Assembly: GCF_001969265.1 (NCBI RefSeq)
Contig: NZ_CP019304.1
Span: 3,534,001-3,598,000, forward strand
Source: Arthrobacter sp. QXT-31
GTDB lineage: Bacteria > Actinomycetota > Actinomycetes > Actinomycetales > Micrococcaceae
Direction of reading: 5' to 3'
Length of the DNA stretch: 64,000 nt
Part shown: positions 1 through 8,954 of the stretch, in pieces
Layout of the letters: each line of letters starts with the position of its first letter
How positions within the stretch are numbered: position 1 is the first letter of the stretch
Program-made: the position numbers and the translations under genes
Notes under the pieces: model-generated
The model's input: only the letters and a program-made list of their open reading frames with translations
Databases searched by the model: none
What the model was told of the DNA's origin: nothing

Positions 1-258
1 TCCGTTGCCGACGGCGGAGGGTCCGGTTCCGCTTCCGATGGCGGCTCCCGCCTTGCTGCCGACGGCGGAGGGTCCGGTTCCGCTTCCGACGGCGGCCAGC
101 CGCTGGAGTTCTGGATGTCCCGGGAGCAGTTCAGCTACTGGAGCCACACCCACCTTACGGTGGATGTGGTGGACGGCCGGGGCAGCGGGTTTTCCGTTGA
201 GGCGCCAGAAGGCAAACGCTTCCTGATCCGTTCCACGCTCATGGACTGGCCGGTGTAA
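1..258 (+). CDS. C-terminal end of an unrecognised protein (partial)
   Basis: The reading frame is open from the first base and stops at TAA 256-258, giving 85 residues; the start lies outside the window. The first 30 or so residues are a low-complexity Gly/Ser/Ala/Asp linker made by a DNA repeat. The last 50 residues (QPLEFWMSREQF... to MDWPV) look like a folded domain rich in aromatic residues, which I do not recognise. A strong hairpin follows the stop, so the gene ends a transcription unit. The function is unknown. Confidence 0.6.
   Translation, partial: SVADGGGSGSASDGGSRLAADGGGSGSASDGGQPLEFWMSREQFSYWSHTHLTVDVVDGRGSGFSVEAPEGKRFLIRSTLMDWPV
7..96 (+). repeat. 51-bp tandem repeat in the linker of the partial gene
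   Basis: The stretch at 7-45 recurs at 58-96 with one difference, a period of 51 bp (17 codons), so it keeps the frame. It encodes an ADGGGSGSAS-D/GG linker. More copies may lie upstream of the window. Confidence 0.75.
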
Positions 259-280
259 TCCGGCCAGTTCCCAGCTTCAC

Positions 281-324
281 AATGTCCGGGCGGGGCCACA
301 AACAAGTGGCCCCGCCCGGACATT
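281..324. terminator. 19-bp perfect hairpin
   Basis: Arms 281-299 and 306-324 pair perfectly (AATGTCCGGGCGGGGCCAC and its complement) around a 6-base loop. There is no T tract, as is common for high-GC actinobacterial terminators. It follows the stop at 258. Confidence 0.75.
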
Positions 325-469
325 GAGCGTTAAAAACGTGATTGGGAACCCCCAATTTGGGGTGGCTCAACTGCGTAAAAGAACTCCGGTCCGGCCGCTT
401 CCACAAGGTTTTCACGGGCATGGTTACGGACGATGGCACGGTCAAAACCCTCCTAGCGGCAGGTGTGCC

Positions 470-3400
470 ATGAAACTCTTAGCCTGGAAGTCAGACGGGG
501 GCGCGGATCGCGACAGATCCGCAGCCCCCACGGATCCACCCTTGAATCGGCGGGAACGCCGCAGCAAGCGACGTGAGCGGCCGGTTTCCTTCCGGCTGAT
601 TGCGGCGGCTACCACGCTCGCCATGCCGGCAGCGATGGGGCTGCCCGTGGTCGCGGCGAACGCCGTTCAGGCACCTGTCGGGGCAGGATTCAACGTCACA
701 CCTTCAGACCTGTCCTTCATCCTGAAGCAGATTAAGATCGCTGAGGCACACGTTGCCAACACCACGTCGGAAACCGGCCCCTGCGGCGCCCTTTTGGGTA
801 CAGGACCCAATCAGCTCGCCAGCCCGATGCTGTCCTTCGGGCTGCGCACTGTGGACGGCAGCTGCAACCACCTCGAGCCCGGACAGGACAACTACGGTGC
901 CGCGGATCAGGTGTTCCCACGGCTGGGAGCTGCATCGTTCAAAGACGCGGAGAACTCGATGTTCGGGCCGCCGGCCCCGTCAAGCTACACCCAGAAGAAG
1001 GGCGACGTATTCGACTCGCAGCCGCGCGTCATCAGCAACCTGATCGTGGATCAGACCTCGACGAACCCGGCGGCCGTGTCCGCGGCCGGAAACCCGGTGC
1101 GCAGCCAGGGCAACGAGGGCGTTGTTCCCTGCACGACCGATCCGGATCCCCTCGCCGAGCCTGCGGTTGCCGCCGTGCCTGCAGGTTGCGTGCCCTCCCA
1201 CAGCACCCTCTTCATCCCGAACATCACCACCGACGTCGGGCTTTCCCCGCCGTACAACTCGCTGTTTACGCTTTTTGGCCAGTTCTTTGACCACGGCATC
1301 GACCAGACGGTGAAGGGCGGAGGCAGCGTCTACGTTCCGCTCAAGGCTGACGATCCGCTGATTGCCGGTCCCAACCACAAGTTTGACGATGATCCGGCGA
1401 CGGCGACGGTTGAGGGTGTCGATGACCCCGCAACGCGTGACGTCGTGGAGGGCGACGACCTGCCCGTGCACCTGCGGTTCATGGCCCTTACCCGTGGGCT
1501 GAACCAGCCGGGCGAGGACGGCATCCTGGGTGACGATCCTAAGACGACTGACGTGGACGAAAGCGCCGACGACGTGCAGGACGCGCTGAACACTGACTCC
1601 CCGTGGGTGGACCAGAGCCAGACCTACACCTCCCACCCCTCGCACCAGGTCTTCCTGCGCGAGTACGTCGCGGACACCGCGACCGGCCGTCCCCTCTCCA
1701 CCGGAAAGCTGCTCGGCGGGCCTGCCGGCCCGACCGCAGGCGGCATGGCCACCTGGGCCACCACCAAGAAACAGGCGCAGGAGCTGCTGGGCATCCAGCT
1801 GCTGGACAAGGACGTTCTGAACGTCCCAATGATCAAGTCCGACCTGTACGGCAATTTCATTCCGGGACCGGCGCGCGGCCTTCCCGTGTTCGTGACGGCC
1901 AGCGGCGAGGTCGAGGCCAACCCGGCCGACAACGAGAACAAAGGAACCCTGGTTCCCGCCGATGCGCTGTACTTCAACACCCCGTTCCTCACGGACATTG
2001 CGCACAACGCCGACCCGTCGCCCAAGGACACGGACCACAACCCCGGCACCCCCGCCGTGGCACCGATCAAGGACACGGACACTACGGCATCGGCCGATTT
2101 CGCAAGCCAGCCACGGGGAACCTACGACGATGAGATGCTCGATGCGCACTTCATCGCCGGCGACGGCCGCGTCAATGAGAACATTGGCCTGACCGCCATC
2201 CACCAGGTGTTCCACTCGGAACACGACCGGCTCGTTGACGACATCAAAGCCACCCTGGCCAAGACGGAGAACGCAGATCTCAAGGCCCAGTTCGAAGACG
2301 TCAATGACGCAACGTTCGACTATGGCGAACGCCTCTTCCAGGCAGCCCGCTTCGTCACCGAGATGGAGTACCAGCACCTGGTCTTCGAGGAGTTTGCCCG
2401 CAAGATCCAGCCGCTGATCAACCCGTTCCAGCCGTTTGCCTTCACGCAGACGGATATTAACCCGGCGATCAAGGCTGAATTCGCCCACGCCGTGTACCGG
2501 TTTGGCCACTCCATGCTCACCGAGACGATCTCCCGGCGGAATGAGTACAAGCCGGGCCCGGACGCCGTGTACGGCACTTCCGACGACATCGCCGGCTCGG
2601 AGAATGACATCTCCCTGCTTGAAGGCTTCCTCAACCCGCCGGCGTATACCGACGGCGGCGACGCCGGGCAGCTGACATCGGAAGAGGCGGCAGGCAGCAT
2701 CGTGATGGGCATGTCCGACCAGGAGGGCAACGAACTGGACGAGTTCGTCACCGACACGCTGCGGAACAACCTGCTGGGACTTCCGCTGGATCTCGCCACC
2801 ATCAACATGACGAGGGCCAGGTCCGAGGGCGTTCCGACACTCAACAATTTCCGCAAGGAGCTGCACGCCAAAACCAACGACGGCCAGCTCAAGCCCTACA
2901 CGAACTGGATCGACTTCGGCGAGAACCTCAAGCACCCCGAGTCGCTCATCAACTTCGTGGCTGCCTACGGCAAGCACCCGACGATCCTCACTGATGCAGG
3001 ACCTGACAAGGTGCTGGGCAACGGGGACGACAAGCCGGCTTCACTGAAGTCGCGCCGTGACGCCGCCCGCGCCATCGTCAACCCCAACACCGTGGCGGGG
3101 GACGTCCCTCCTACAGACGCTGCAGCGTTCATGAACAGCAGTGACGGATGGGCAAACGAGAACGGTGCGTCGAAGACCGGGCTCGACAACGTCGAACTGT
3201 GGGTGGGCGGCCTCGCCGAACGCACCAACATGTTCGGCGGCCTGCTCGGCAGCACCTTCAACTTCGTCTTTGAACAGCAGCTGACGGAGCTCCAGAACGG
3301 CGACCGCTTCTACTATCTGGCACGCACCCCCGGCATGAACCTGCGGGCACAGCTGGAGGGCAACTCCTTCGCCGAGCTGATGATGCGCAACACCAACGCC

Positions 3401-6277
3401 CAGGCGCTCAAGGCGGATGCATTCGCCACCGCTGACTGCAAGTTCGAGCTGAAGAACCTCGCAGGTACCACTGAGGGCTTTACGAGCTTCGGCAACACGG
3501 TCGCGAACGACCCGGCCTCCGACTGCGACGAATCCAAGGTCCTGATCCGCATGTCGGACGGCACCATCAAGTACCGGATGACCAACACTGTGGACCCGTC
3601 CGGCATCAACGGCCAGAGCGTCTTCAACGGGACCGCCAACGTTGACCGCGCCTACGGCGGCAACGACAACGACACCTTCTGGGGCGGCCTAGGCAACGAC
3701 GTGATCGAAGGCGGTGATGGTGCCGACGTCGCGCTGGGCGGCGAAGGCAACGACATCATCACCGATATCGCCGGCGATGACGTGCACAAGGGTGGCCCAG
3801 GCAACGATGCGATCGACGCCGGCCCCGGCCTGGACATCATCATGGGCGGTGACGGCAGCGACTTCACGAACGGCGGAGCCAACATTAACGAAACCTTCTC
3901 CGGTGAGGGCAATGACTTCGCCATCGCCGGCCAGGGTGAGGATGCTGTCTTCGGAGACGGTGGGGACGACTGGATGGAGGGTGGCGACGAGCCCGACCTC
4001 CTGATGGGTGACTCCAGCAACCTCTTCTTCCTCGATGATTCGCAGAGGCCGGGCCACGACATCCTCTTCGGTCAGGGCGGCGACGACGATTACGACATGG
4101 AAGGTGGCGACGACGTCGGCCTCGCCGGTCCGGGAATTGAGAAAATTGCCGGTGCCTCGGGCTACGACTGGGAGATCGGCCTGCACGATCCGCAGCCGCA
4201 GGACGCCGACCTGGACCTGCCCATCCTGCCTCTCGATATCCTTCAGGTGGGGGTCCGCGACAGGTACAACGAAGTGGAAGCCCTCTCGGGCGGCCCCTTT
4301 GATGACAAGCTCCGCGGCGACGACATCATCCCGAGCGAACGGGGCGGCGGCGGCTTCATCGGCTGCAACGTCCTGGATGTGCACGGCGTCAACCGCATCT
4401 CCGGCCTCAACGAACTGATCCCGGACGCCGCACGGACCACACCCATCGCCGACGTAATTGCCGCTTCGGCATCGAAGGACTGCCCGCTCCTGGACAGCTC
4501 CGCGAACGCGATGGCCTGGGGCGATGGCAACATCCTCCTCGGCGGTGGCGGCAGCGACATCATCGAGGGACGCGGCGGCAATGACATCATCGACGGCGAC
4601 CGCTACCTCAACGTCCGGCTCAGCGTGCGCACCAATGCCGCTGATCCCAACACCGAGATCGGCAGCGCCACCAGCATGACCGCGCAGTACCTGAGGAATG
4701 CGACGGGCGGCCTGACCGGAGCGACCCTGCAGGCGGACGTCTTCGCCGGCAAGATCGACCCGGGCAACATCGTGGCCGTGAGGGAGATCCTCTCCACCAG
4801 CGGCGGCACGGATAAGGCCGTATTCTCCGACATCGAGGCGAACTACACCGTCACTGAAACCGACGGAGTAACCACTGTGAGCCACAACGGCGGAGGCACC
4901 GACGGAGTCGACACGCTCCGGAACATCGAGACCCTGGTCTTTGCCGACTCCGTACCTCCAAGCGCACCCACCGGCGTGACCGCGCAGGCAGGGAACGGCC
5001 AGGCCACGGTGAACTTCACCGCAGCCGAAACCGGCGGCATCACTGACCAGTTCTCCATCCGCGTTCTTGACGCGGCCTCCGGCGCACAGATCGGTGAGAC
5101 CCGGACGGCGCCCGGTGGCGACACCAGCATGGTGGTCGACGGACTGACGAATGGCGTAGCCGTCAAGTTCGAGGTCCGCGCCACGAACGTGCACGGTGAA
5201 AGCACGGTTATGGTTACCAACACCGTCACCCCGGTGGCGCCGGTGCTGGTCACGGCAGTCCCGTCCATTACGGGAACCGCCACAGTCGGCAGCACCCTGA
5301 CGGCGGCAACAGGAGTCTGGGGACCGGCGCCGGTGGCACTGTCCTTCCAATGGTTCAGCAACGGGGTCGCTGTAGTCGGCGCCACCGAGTCCACTTACAC
5401 GGTCAGGGCCGCGGATGTGGGTCAGCCGGTAACTGTCAGGGTCACCGGGTCCAAGGACGGGTACGAGTCGGTAACGATGACTTCGGAGCCCGTTGCGGCG
5501 GAGGCCGCCCCGGTGGTTGCCAGCGCCCTTCGCGACTTCACCGGTGACACCAGGGCTGACCTGGTGGCCAGGGATTCCAGTGGGGTCCTGTGGACCTACC
5601 CGGGCACCGGCAACGGGCTCTTCGGGACCCGTATCCGCGTCGGTTCCGGATGGAACGCGATGTCAGTGATCTCCGCAGCCGGTGACCTGACCGGTGACGG
5701 GAAGCCTGACCTGGTAGCCAGGGAATCGAGTGGGGTCCTGTGGACCTACCCGGGCACCGGCAACGGGCTCTTCGGGACCCGCATCCGCGTCGGTACCGGA
5801 TGGAATGCGATGTCGGTGATCTCCGCAGCCGGTGACCTGACCGGTGACGGGAAGGCTGACCTGGTAGCCAGGGATTCCAGTGGGGTCCTGTGGACCTACC
5901 CCGGCACCGGCAACGGTCTCTTCGGGACCCGCGTCCGCGTCGGTACCGGATGGAATGCGATGTCGGCGATCTCCGCAGCCGGTGACCTGACCGGTGACGG
6001 GAAGCCTGACCTGGTGGCCAGGGACTCCCGCGGGGTCCTGTGGACCTACCCGGGCACCGGCAACGGGCTCTTCGGGACCCGCATCCGCGTCGGTACCGGA
6101 TGGAATGCGATGTCGGCGATCTCCGCAGCCGGTGACCTGACCGGTGACGGGAAGCCGGACCTGGTGGCCAGGGACTCCAGTGGAGTCCTGTGGACCTACC
6201 CCGGCACCGGCAACGGTCTCTTCGGGACCCGCATCCGCGTCGGTACCGGATGGAACGTCATGAGGGTTATTAGCTAG
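470..6277 (+). CDS. Giant secreted animal-haem-peroxidase with RTX, FnIII, Ig-like and FG-GAP-type repeats
   Basis: Predicted 1935-residue exported peroxidase. ATG 470 is chosen over an upstream TTG at 323 because 323 lies in the preceding terminator and AGG sits 7 bases before 470. Residues 26-65 form a long Arg-rich signal peptide ending near VAANA. The peroxidase domain spans roughly 200-1050: distal FGQFFDH (His275, with Asp274), GDGRVNE (Arg567, Glu570, matching the Arg/Glu pair of myeloperoxidase), and proximal RFGHS (His680). RTX nonapeptides of the GGxGxD type lie at about 1061-1245 and again near 1350-1380. An FnIII-like domain (about 1500-1590) and an Ig-like domain (about 1592-1680) lead to five 50-residue repeats (1691-1935) with DLTGDGKPDL loops resembling FG-GAP/VCBS calcium sites. 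Family knowledge: bacterial haem peroxidases with RTX repeats include Mn(II)-oxidising MopA-type enzymes; that role here is inference. No type I secretion genes are adjacent. Confidence 0.88.
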   Translation: MKLLAWKSDGGADRDRSAAPTDPPLNRRERRSKRRERPVSFRLIAAATTLAMPAAMGLPVVAANAVQAPVGAGFNVTPSDLSFILKQIKIAEAHVANTTSETGPCGALLGTGPNQLASPMLSFGLRTVDGSCNHLEPGQDNYGAADQVFPRLGAASFKDAENSMFGPPAPSSYTQKKGDVFDSQPRVISNLIVDQTSTNPAAVSAAGNPVRSQGNEGVVPCTTDPDPLAEPAVAAVPAGCVPSHSTLFIPNITTDVGLSPPYNSLFTLFGQFFDHGIDQTVKGGGSVYVPLKADDPLIAGPNHKFDDDPATATVEGVDDPATRDVVEGDDLPVHLRFMALTRGLNQPGEDGILGDDPKTTDVDESADDVQDALNTDSPWVDQSQTYTSHPSHQVFLREYVADTATGRPLSTGKLLGGPAGPTAGGMATWATTKKQAQELLGIQLLDKDVLNVPMIKSDLYGNFIPGPARGLPVFVTASGEVEANPADNENKGTLVPADALYFNTPFLTDIAHNADPSPKDTDHNPGTPAVAPIKDTDTTASADFASQPRGTYDDEMLDAHFIAGDGRVNENIGLTAIHQVFHSEHDRLVDDIKATLAKTENADLKAQFEDVNDATFDYGERLFQAARFVTEMEYQHLVFEEFARKIQPLINPFQPFAFTQTDINPAIKAEFAHAVYRFGHSMLTETISRRNEYKPGPDAVYGTSDDIAGSENDISLLEGFLNPPAYTDGGDAGQLTSEEAAGSIVMGMSDQEGNELDEFVTDTLRNNLLGLPLDLATINMTRARSEGVPTLNNFRKELHAKTNDGQLKPYTNWIDFGENLKHPESLINFVAAYGKHPTILTDAGPDKVLGNGDDKPASLKSRRDAARAIVNPNTVAGDVPPTDAAAFMNSSDGWANENGASKTGLDNVELWVGGLAERTNMFGGLLGSTFNFVFEQQLTELQNGDRFYYLARTPGMNLRAQLEGNSFAELMMRNTNAQALKADAFATADCKFELKNLAGTTEGFTSFGNTVANDPASDCDESKVLIRMSDGTIKYRMTNTVDPSGINGQSVFNGTANVDRAYGGNDNDTFWGGLGNDVIEGGDGADVALGGEGNDIITDIAGDDVHKGGPGNDAIDAGPGLDIIMGGDGSDFTNGGANINETFSGEGNDFAIAGQGEDAVFGDGGDDWMEGGDEPDLLMGDSSNLFFLDDSQRPGHDILFGQGGDDDYDMEGGDDVGLAGPGIEKIAGASGYDWEIGLHDPQPQDADLDLPILPLDILQVGVRDRYNEVEALSGGPFDDKLRGDDIIPSERGGGGFIGCNVLDVHGVNRISGLNELIPDAARTTPIADVIAASASKDCPLLDSSANAMAWGDGNILLGGGGSDIIEGRGGNDIIDGDRYLNVRLSVRTNAADPNTEIGSATSMTAQYLRNATGGLTGATLQADVFAGKIDPGNIVAVREILSTSGGTDKAVFSDIEANYTVTETDGVTTVSHNGGGTDGVDTLRNIETLVFADSVPPSAPTGVTAQAGNGQATVNFTAAETGGITDQFSIRVLDAASGAQIGETRTAPGGDTSMVVDGLTNGVAVKFEVRATNVHGESTVMVTNTVTPVAPVLVTAVPSITGTATVGSTLTAATGVWGPAPVALSFQWFSNGVAVVGATESTYTVRAADVGQPVTVRVTGSKDGYESVTMTSEPVAAEAAPVVASALRDFTGDTRADLVARDSSGVLWTYPGTGNGLFGTRIRVGSGWNAMSVISAAGDLTGDGKPDLVARESSGVLWTYPGTGNGLFGTRIRVGTGWNAMSVISAAGDLTGDGKADLVARDSSGVLWTYPGTGNGLFGTRVRVGTGWNAMSAISAAGDLTGDGKPDLVARDSRGVLWTYPGTGNGLFGTRIRVGTGWNAMSAISAAGDLTGDGKPDLVARDSSGVLWTYPGTGNGLFGTRIRVGTGWNVMRVIS
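5540..6277 (+). repeat. Five tandem 150-bp coding repeats
   Basis: Units start at 5540, 5690, 5840, 5990 and 6140; the last is cut at 138 bp by the stop codon. Each encodes 50 residues containing DLVARDSSGVLWTYPGTGNG. Third positions are also nearly identical, so the array expanded or was homogenised recently. Confidence 0.9.
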
Positions 6278-6371
6278 CCCAGTTCGGAGGCGGCCGTCTC
6301 CGGGTCCCCATCGGAACCCGGGGCGGCTGCCCCCCACCGCTGAAGCCTTCCGGCTGATGCAACTTTAGGCC

Positions 6372-6434
6372 CCACGCCCGGCCCTCCACCACACCGCGCA
6401 GCCGCAGCGCGGAGGAGGGCCGGGCGTGGTTTTT
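6372..6434 (+). terminator. Rho-independent terminator after the peroxidase gene
   Basis: A 16-bp stem (CCACGCCCGGCCCTCC at 6372-6387 pairing with 6414-6429) is followed at once by TTTTT, the classical form for rightward transcription. Confidence 0.9.
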
Positions 6435-6464
6435 GCCTGCGTGCCGTCTCATTATTCGGGACAA

Positions 6465-6495
6465 TTGTGGCCGTCCACTGGATGGACACTACACT
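6465..6495 (+). promoter_or_regulatory. Possible promoter of the APC permease
   Basis: TTGTGG (6465-6470) and TACACT (6490-6495) are 19 bp apart, slightly long for a housekeeping promoter, and lie between the terminator and the permease start. Confidence 0.35.
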
Positions 6496-6538
6496 TGATA
6501 GGTCTGTTTCCATCCCCTATCAGGATCGTGGACTTCCA

Positions 6539-8086
6539 ATGAACCTTTTCCGGACCAAATCCATCGAGCAGTCAATAGCCGACGCCGATGAGCCCGGACG
6601 CAAACTGAAGCGCTCCCTCAGCACCTGGGACCTCATGATCATGGGCGTCGCCGTTGCCGTCGGCGCCGGCATCTTCTCCGTGGGCGCCAAGGCCGCCGCG
6701 AACTTCGCTGGCCCCGCCGTCACCATCTCCTTCCTGGTCGCCGCCATCACCTGCGCCCTGGCGATCATGTGCTACGCCGAATTCGCCACCGCCATCCCTG
6801 TTGCCGGCTCCGCCTACGTTTTCACGTACGCCACCATGGGCGAGGTCCTGGCCTGGATCATCGGCTGGAACCTCATCCTGGAGCTCTTCACCGCGGCCGC
6901 GGTGATCGCCAAGTACTGGGGCATTTACCTCAGCAAGGTCTTCTCCCTGATGGGAGTGGACATGCCCCCGGCCGTCTCGCTTGGCGACGTTGACCTGTAC
7001 TGGGGCGCGTTCCTCATCGTTGCCGTCTTCACCGTGCTGCTGGTGCTTGGCACCAAGCTGTCCGCTCGTGTGGGCAACATCTTCACGCTGATCAAAATCG
7101 GCGTGGTGCTCTTCGTGATTGTGGTGGGCTTCACCTACGTGAAGTTCTCCAACTACACCCCCTTCGTCCCGGCCTCTGAACCGACGGCCAACGCCGGCGC
7201 CGCCGACGTCATGAAGCAGTCGTTCTTCGGCTTCCTCACCGGTGCCGCCCCCGCACAGTACGGCACCCTCGGCATCTTCGCCGGCGCCGCGCTGGTGTTC
7301 TTTGCCTTCATCGGTTTCGACGTCGTGGCCACCTCCGCAGAAGAGGTGAAGAACCCGCAGAAGACCCTGCCCCGCGGCATCTTCGGCGGCCTGGCCCTGG
7401 TGACCCTGCTGTACATCCTGGTCTCGCTCGCCCTGACCGGCATGGTCTCCTATACGCAGCTGGCCGAGGCGGAGAGCCCCACCCTCACCACCGCCTTCGA
7501 AGCCGTCGGCAACACCGACGCCGCGAAGGTGATCGCCTTCGGCTCCCTCGTGGGCCTGACGACGGTGATCATGGTGCTGCTGATGGGCCTGGCACGGGTT
7601 GTGCTGGCCATGAGCCGCGACGGCCTGCTGCCGCGCTCCCTCTCCAGGACCAGTGAGAAGCGCTCCACGCCCGTCCGCCTGCAGATCATCTGCGGCGCCG
7701 CCGTCGCCCTGGTCGCCGGACTCACCAACGTGGACCTGCTCGAGGAAATGATCAACATCGGAACGCTGTCCGCGTTCGTGATGGTCAGCCTGGGCATCCT
7801 CGTGCTGCGCAAGAAGCGCCCTGACCTGAAGCCTGCCTTCCGGGTCCCGTTCGGCAAGGTGCTTCCCATCGTGTCCGCGGTGCTGTGCCTGTACCTGATG
7901 ACCAACCTTGCCGTGGAGACCTGGATCTTCTTCGGCATTTGGCTGGTGCTCGGCGTTGCCATCTACTTCGCCTACGGGCAGCGGCACTCCCGCCTCAACG
8001 AGAAGTTCGCCGATGCCAAAGCCGCCGTGGACGGCCGTTCAGCCGATCTCGACGACCGGGACGACGACGAGCTGACCAAGGTCTAG
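6539..8086 (+). CDS. APC-superfamily amino-acid permease (CAT-like)
   Basis: Integral membrane amino-acid transporter of 515 residues. The N-terminal segment carries the family signature LMIMGVAVAVGAGIFSVG, then a dozen or more hydrophobic segments and a charged C-terminal tail (DDRDDDELTKV). GFDVVATSAEEVKNP near the middle is typical of cationic amino-acid transporters and related basic amino-acid permeases; the true substrate cannot be read from sequence. ATG 6539 is preferred over GTG 6467 because the extra 24 residues overlap the likely promoter. It stands alone between two terminators. Confidence 0.88.
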   Translation: MNLFRTKSIEQSIADADEPGRKLKRSLSTWDLMIMGVAVAVGAGIFSVGAKAAANFAGPAVTISFLVAAITCALAIMCYAEFATAIPVAGSAYVFTYATMGEVLAWIIGWNLILELFTAAAVIAKYWGIYLSKVFSLMGVDMPPAVSLGDVDLYWGAFLIVAVFTVLLVLGTKLSARVGNIFTLIKIGVVLFVIVVGFTYVKFSNYTPFVPASEPTANAGAADVMKQSFFGFLTGAAPAQYGTLGIFAGAALVFFAFIGFDVVATSAEEVKNPQKTLPRGIFGGLALVTLLYILVSLALTGMVSYTQLAEAESPTLTTAFEAVGNTDAAKVIAFGSLVGLTTVIMVLLMGLARVVLAMSRDGLLPRSLSRTSEKRSTPVRLQIICGAAVALVAGLTNVDLLEEMINIGTLSAFVMVSLGILVLRKKRPDLKPAFRVPFGKVLPIVSAVLCLYLMTNLAVETWIFFGIWLVLGVAIYFAYGQRHSRLNEKFADAKAAVDGRSADLDDRDDDELTKV

Positions 8087-8144
8087 CCGGCACCCGGGAC
8101 CTGCCCCCCTGGTTTGGCCGGACGGCAGCCCCTGATGCAAAACC

Positions 8145-8176
8145 GCCGCCCCCTGACGCAACCTTCAGGGGGCGGC
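8145..8176. terminator. Convergent hairpin between the permease and the DUF2461 gene
   Basis: GCCGCCCCCTGA (8145-8156) pairs perfectly with 8165-8176 around an 8-base loop. The right arm contains the stop codon of the leftward gene, so the hairpin probably serves both directions. Confidence 0.75.
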
Positions 8177-8800
8177 GTGCCGTCCCACCCAGTCCACCAG
8201 CGGGCGGAGCTGTTCCCAGCGGGCGGCAATCTCGCGTTCCGCGTCCGGGGAGGCGAGCCATTCGGGCTCGCCTAGGGTAACACCGGCGGAGAGCGACTTG
8301 TGAGTCAGCAGCTCGGCGCGGGGATGGTCCTTCGGAAAGCCCCGGGGCACGGTTTTCAGTTTCTCGCCTTCGATGGCGAATCCCGCGGCTGCGATCGCGT
8401 CCACGATGTGCTGCAGCTGTTCGCCGGTGCTCCCCGCGTCCACGGAACTCCGGTAGCGGACCAGCTGCGCGGGTGAATGCGAGTGGTAGCCGCCGCCAAC
8501 CAGCAGGCCGTCGGCACTGATCTGCAGGTAGTAGCCCACGCCCTCCTGATATGAGGCGAACGCGCCCTGGGCGGTCTTATACGGTGACTTGTCCGGGGAG
8601 AAGCGGACGTCACGGTTCGGCCGGAAGATCTTCCCTGGCCCAAAGCGCGGCTCAAGGTCCGCCAGAAGCGCCTGGAGCGGAGCCTTGACGGAATCCTGGT
8701 ACACCGCGGCATGGGCATGCCACCAGTCGCGGTTGTTGTTCTCCTCCAGCTCGGCGTAGAACTTGGTTGCCGCGGCCGGGATGCCCTCGAATGTGCTCAT
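8165..8800 (-). CDS. DUF2461 family protein
   Basis: A 211-residue cytoplasmic protein recognised as DUF2461 (TIGR02453-type) from its N-terminus (FEGIPAAATKFYAELEENNN.DWW) and the block FRPNRDVRFSPDKSPYKT. The family is widespread in actinobacteria and has no assigned reaction. No signal peptide or membrane segment is present. The start is supported by a TAGGCT hexamer exactly six bases upstream, which implies a leaderless mRNA. Confidence 0.88.
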   Translation of the reverse strand: MSTFEGIPAAATKFYAELEENNNRDWWHAHAAVYQDSVKAPLQALLADLEPRFGPGKIFRPNRDVRFSPDKSPYKTAQGAFASYQEGVGYYLQISADGLLVGGGYHSHSPAQLVRYRSSVDAGSTGEQLQHIVDAIAAAGFAIEGEKLKTVPRGFPKDHPRAELLTHKSLSAGVTLGEPEWLASPDAEREIAARWEQLRPLVDWVGRHAAP

Positions 8801-8806
8801 GATTGA

Positions 8807-8812
8807 AGCCTA
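8807..8812 (-). promoter_or_regulatory. -10 hexamer TAGGCT, 6 nt before ATG 8800
   Basis: Reads TAGGCT-TCAATC-ATG on the minus strand. Confidence 0.5.
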
Positions 8813-8954
8813 GGGATTCCCGGCGGCCCCGGCCACGGCCGCGCCGCCCATGTGGATGGCACCGCATATGTGGATAACCGCGAAATGTGGATAACAGGGG
8901 CCTGCATGGATAACAGGGGCCCGGGAGGGACGTCCGCCCCTGCGGGAGAAGCAG

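Noticed and set aside
323..469. TTG 323 as start of the peroxidase
   Set aside because: It lies in the stem of the preceding terminator and the 49 extra residues precede, instead of forming, a signal peptide.
567..601. Possible twin-arginine signal in the peroxidase N-terminus
   Set aside because: Many Arg pairs are present but no S/T-RR-x-F-L-K pattern at the hydrophobic core; a general export signal is safer.
2199..2232. Missing catalytic Arg in the peroxidase (HSEHDRL where myeloperoxidase has REHNRL)
   Set aside because: The catalytic Arg of myeloperoxidase is in the preceding DTRSSEM segment, which aligns with GDGRVNE here (Arg567, Glu570); nothing is missing.
980..2977. 665-codon minus-strand frame inside the peroxidase gene
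   Set aside because: Shadow of the real gene, which has clear domains; no start signal or homology.
5540..6277. CRISPR-like regular array
   Set aside because: The repeats are coding, contiguous 150-bp units without unique spacers; no cas genes are near.
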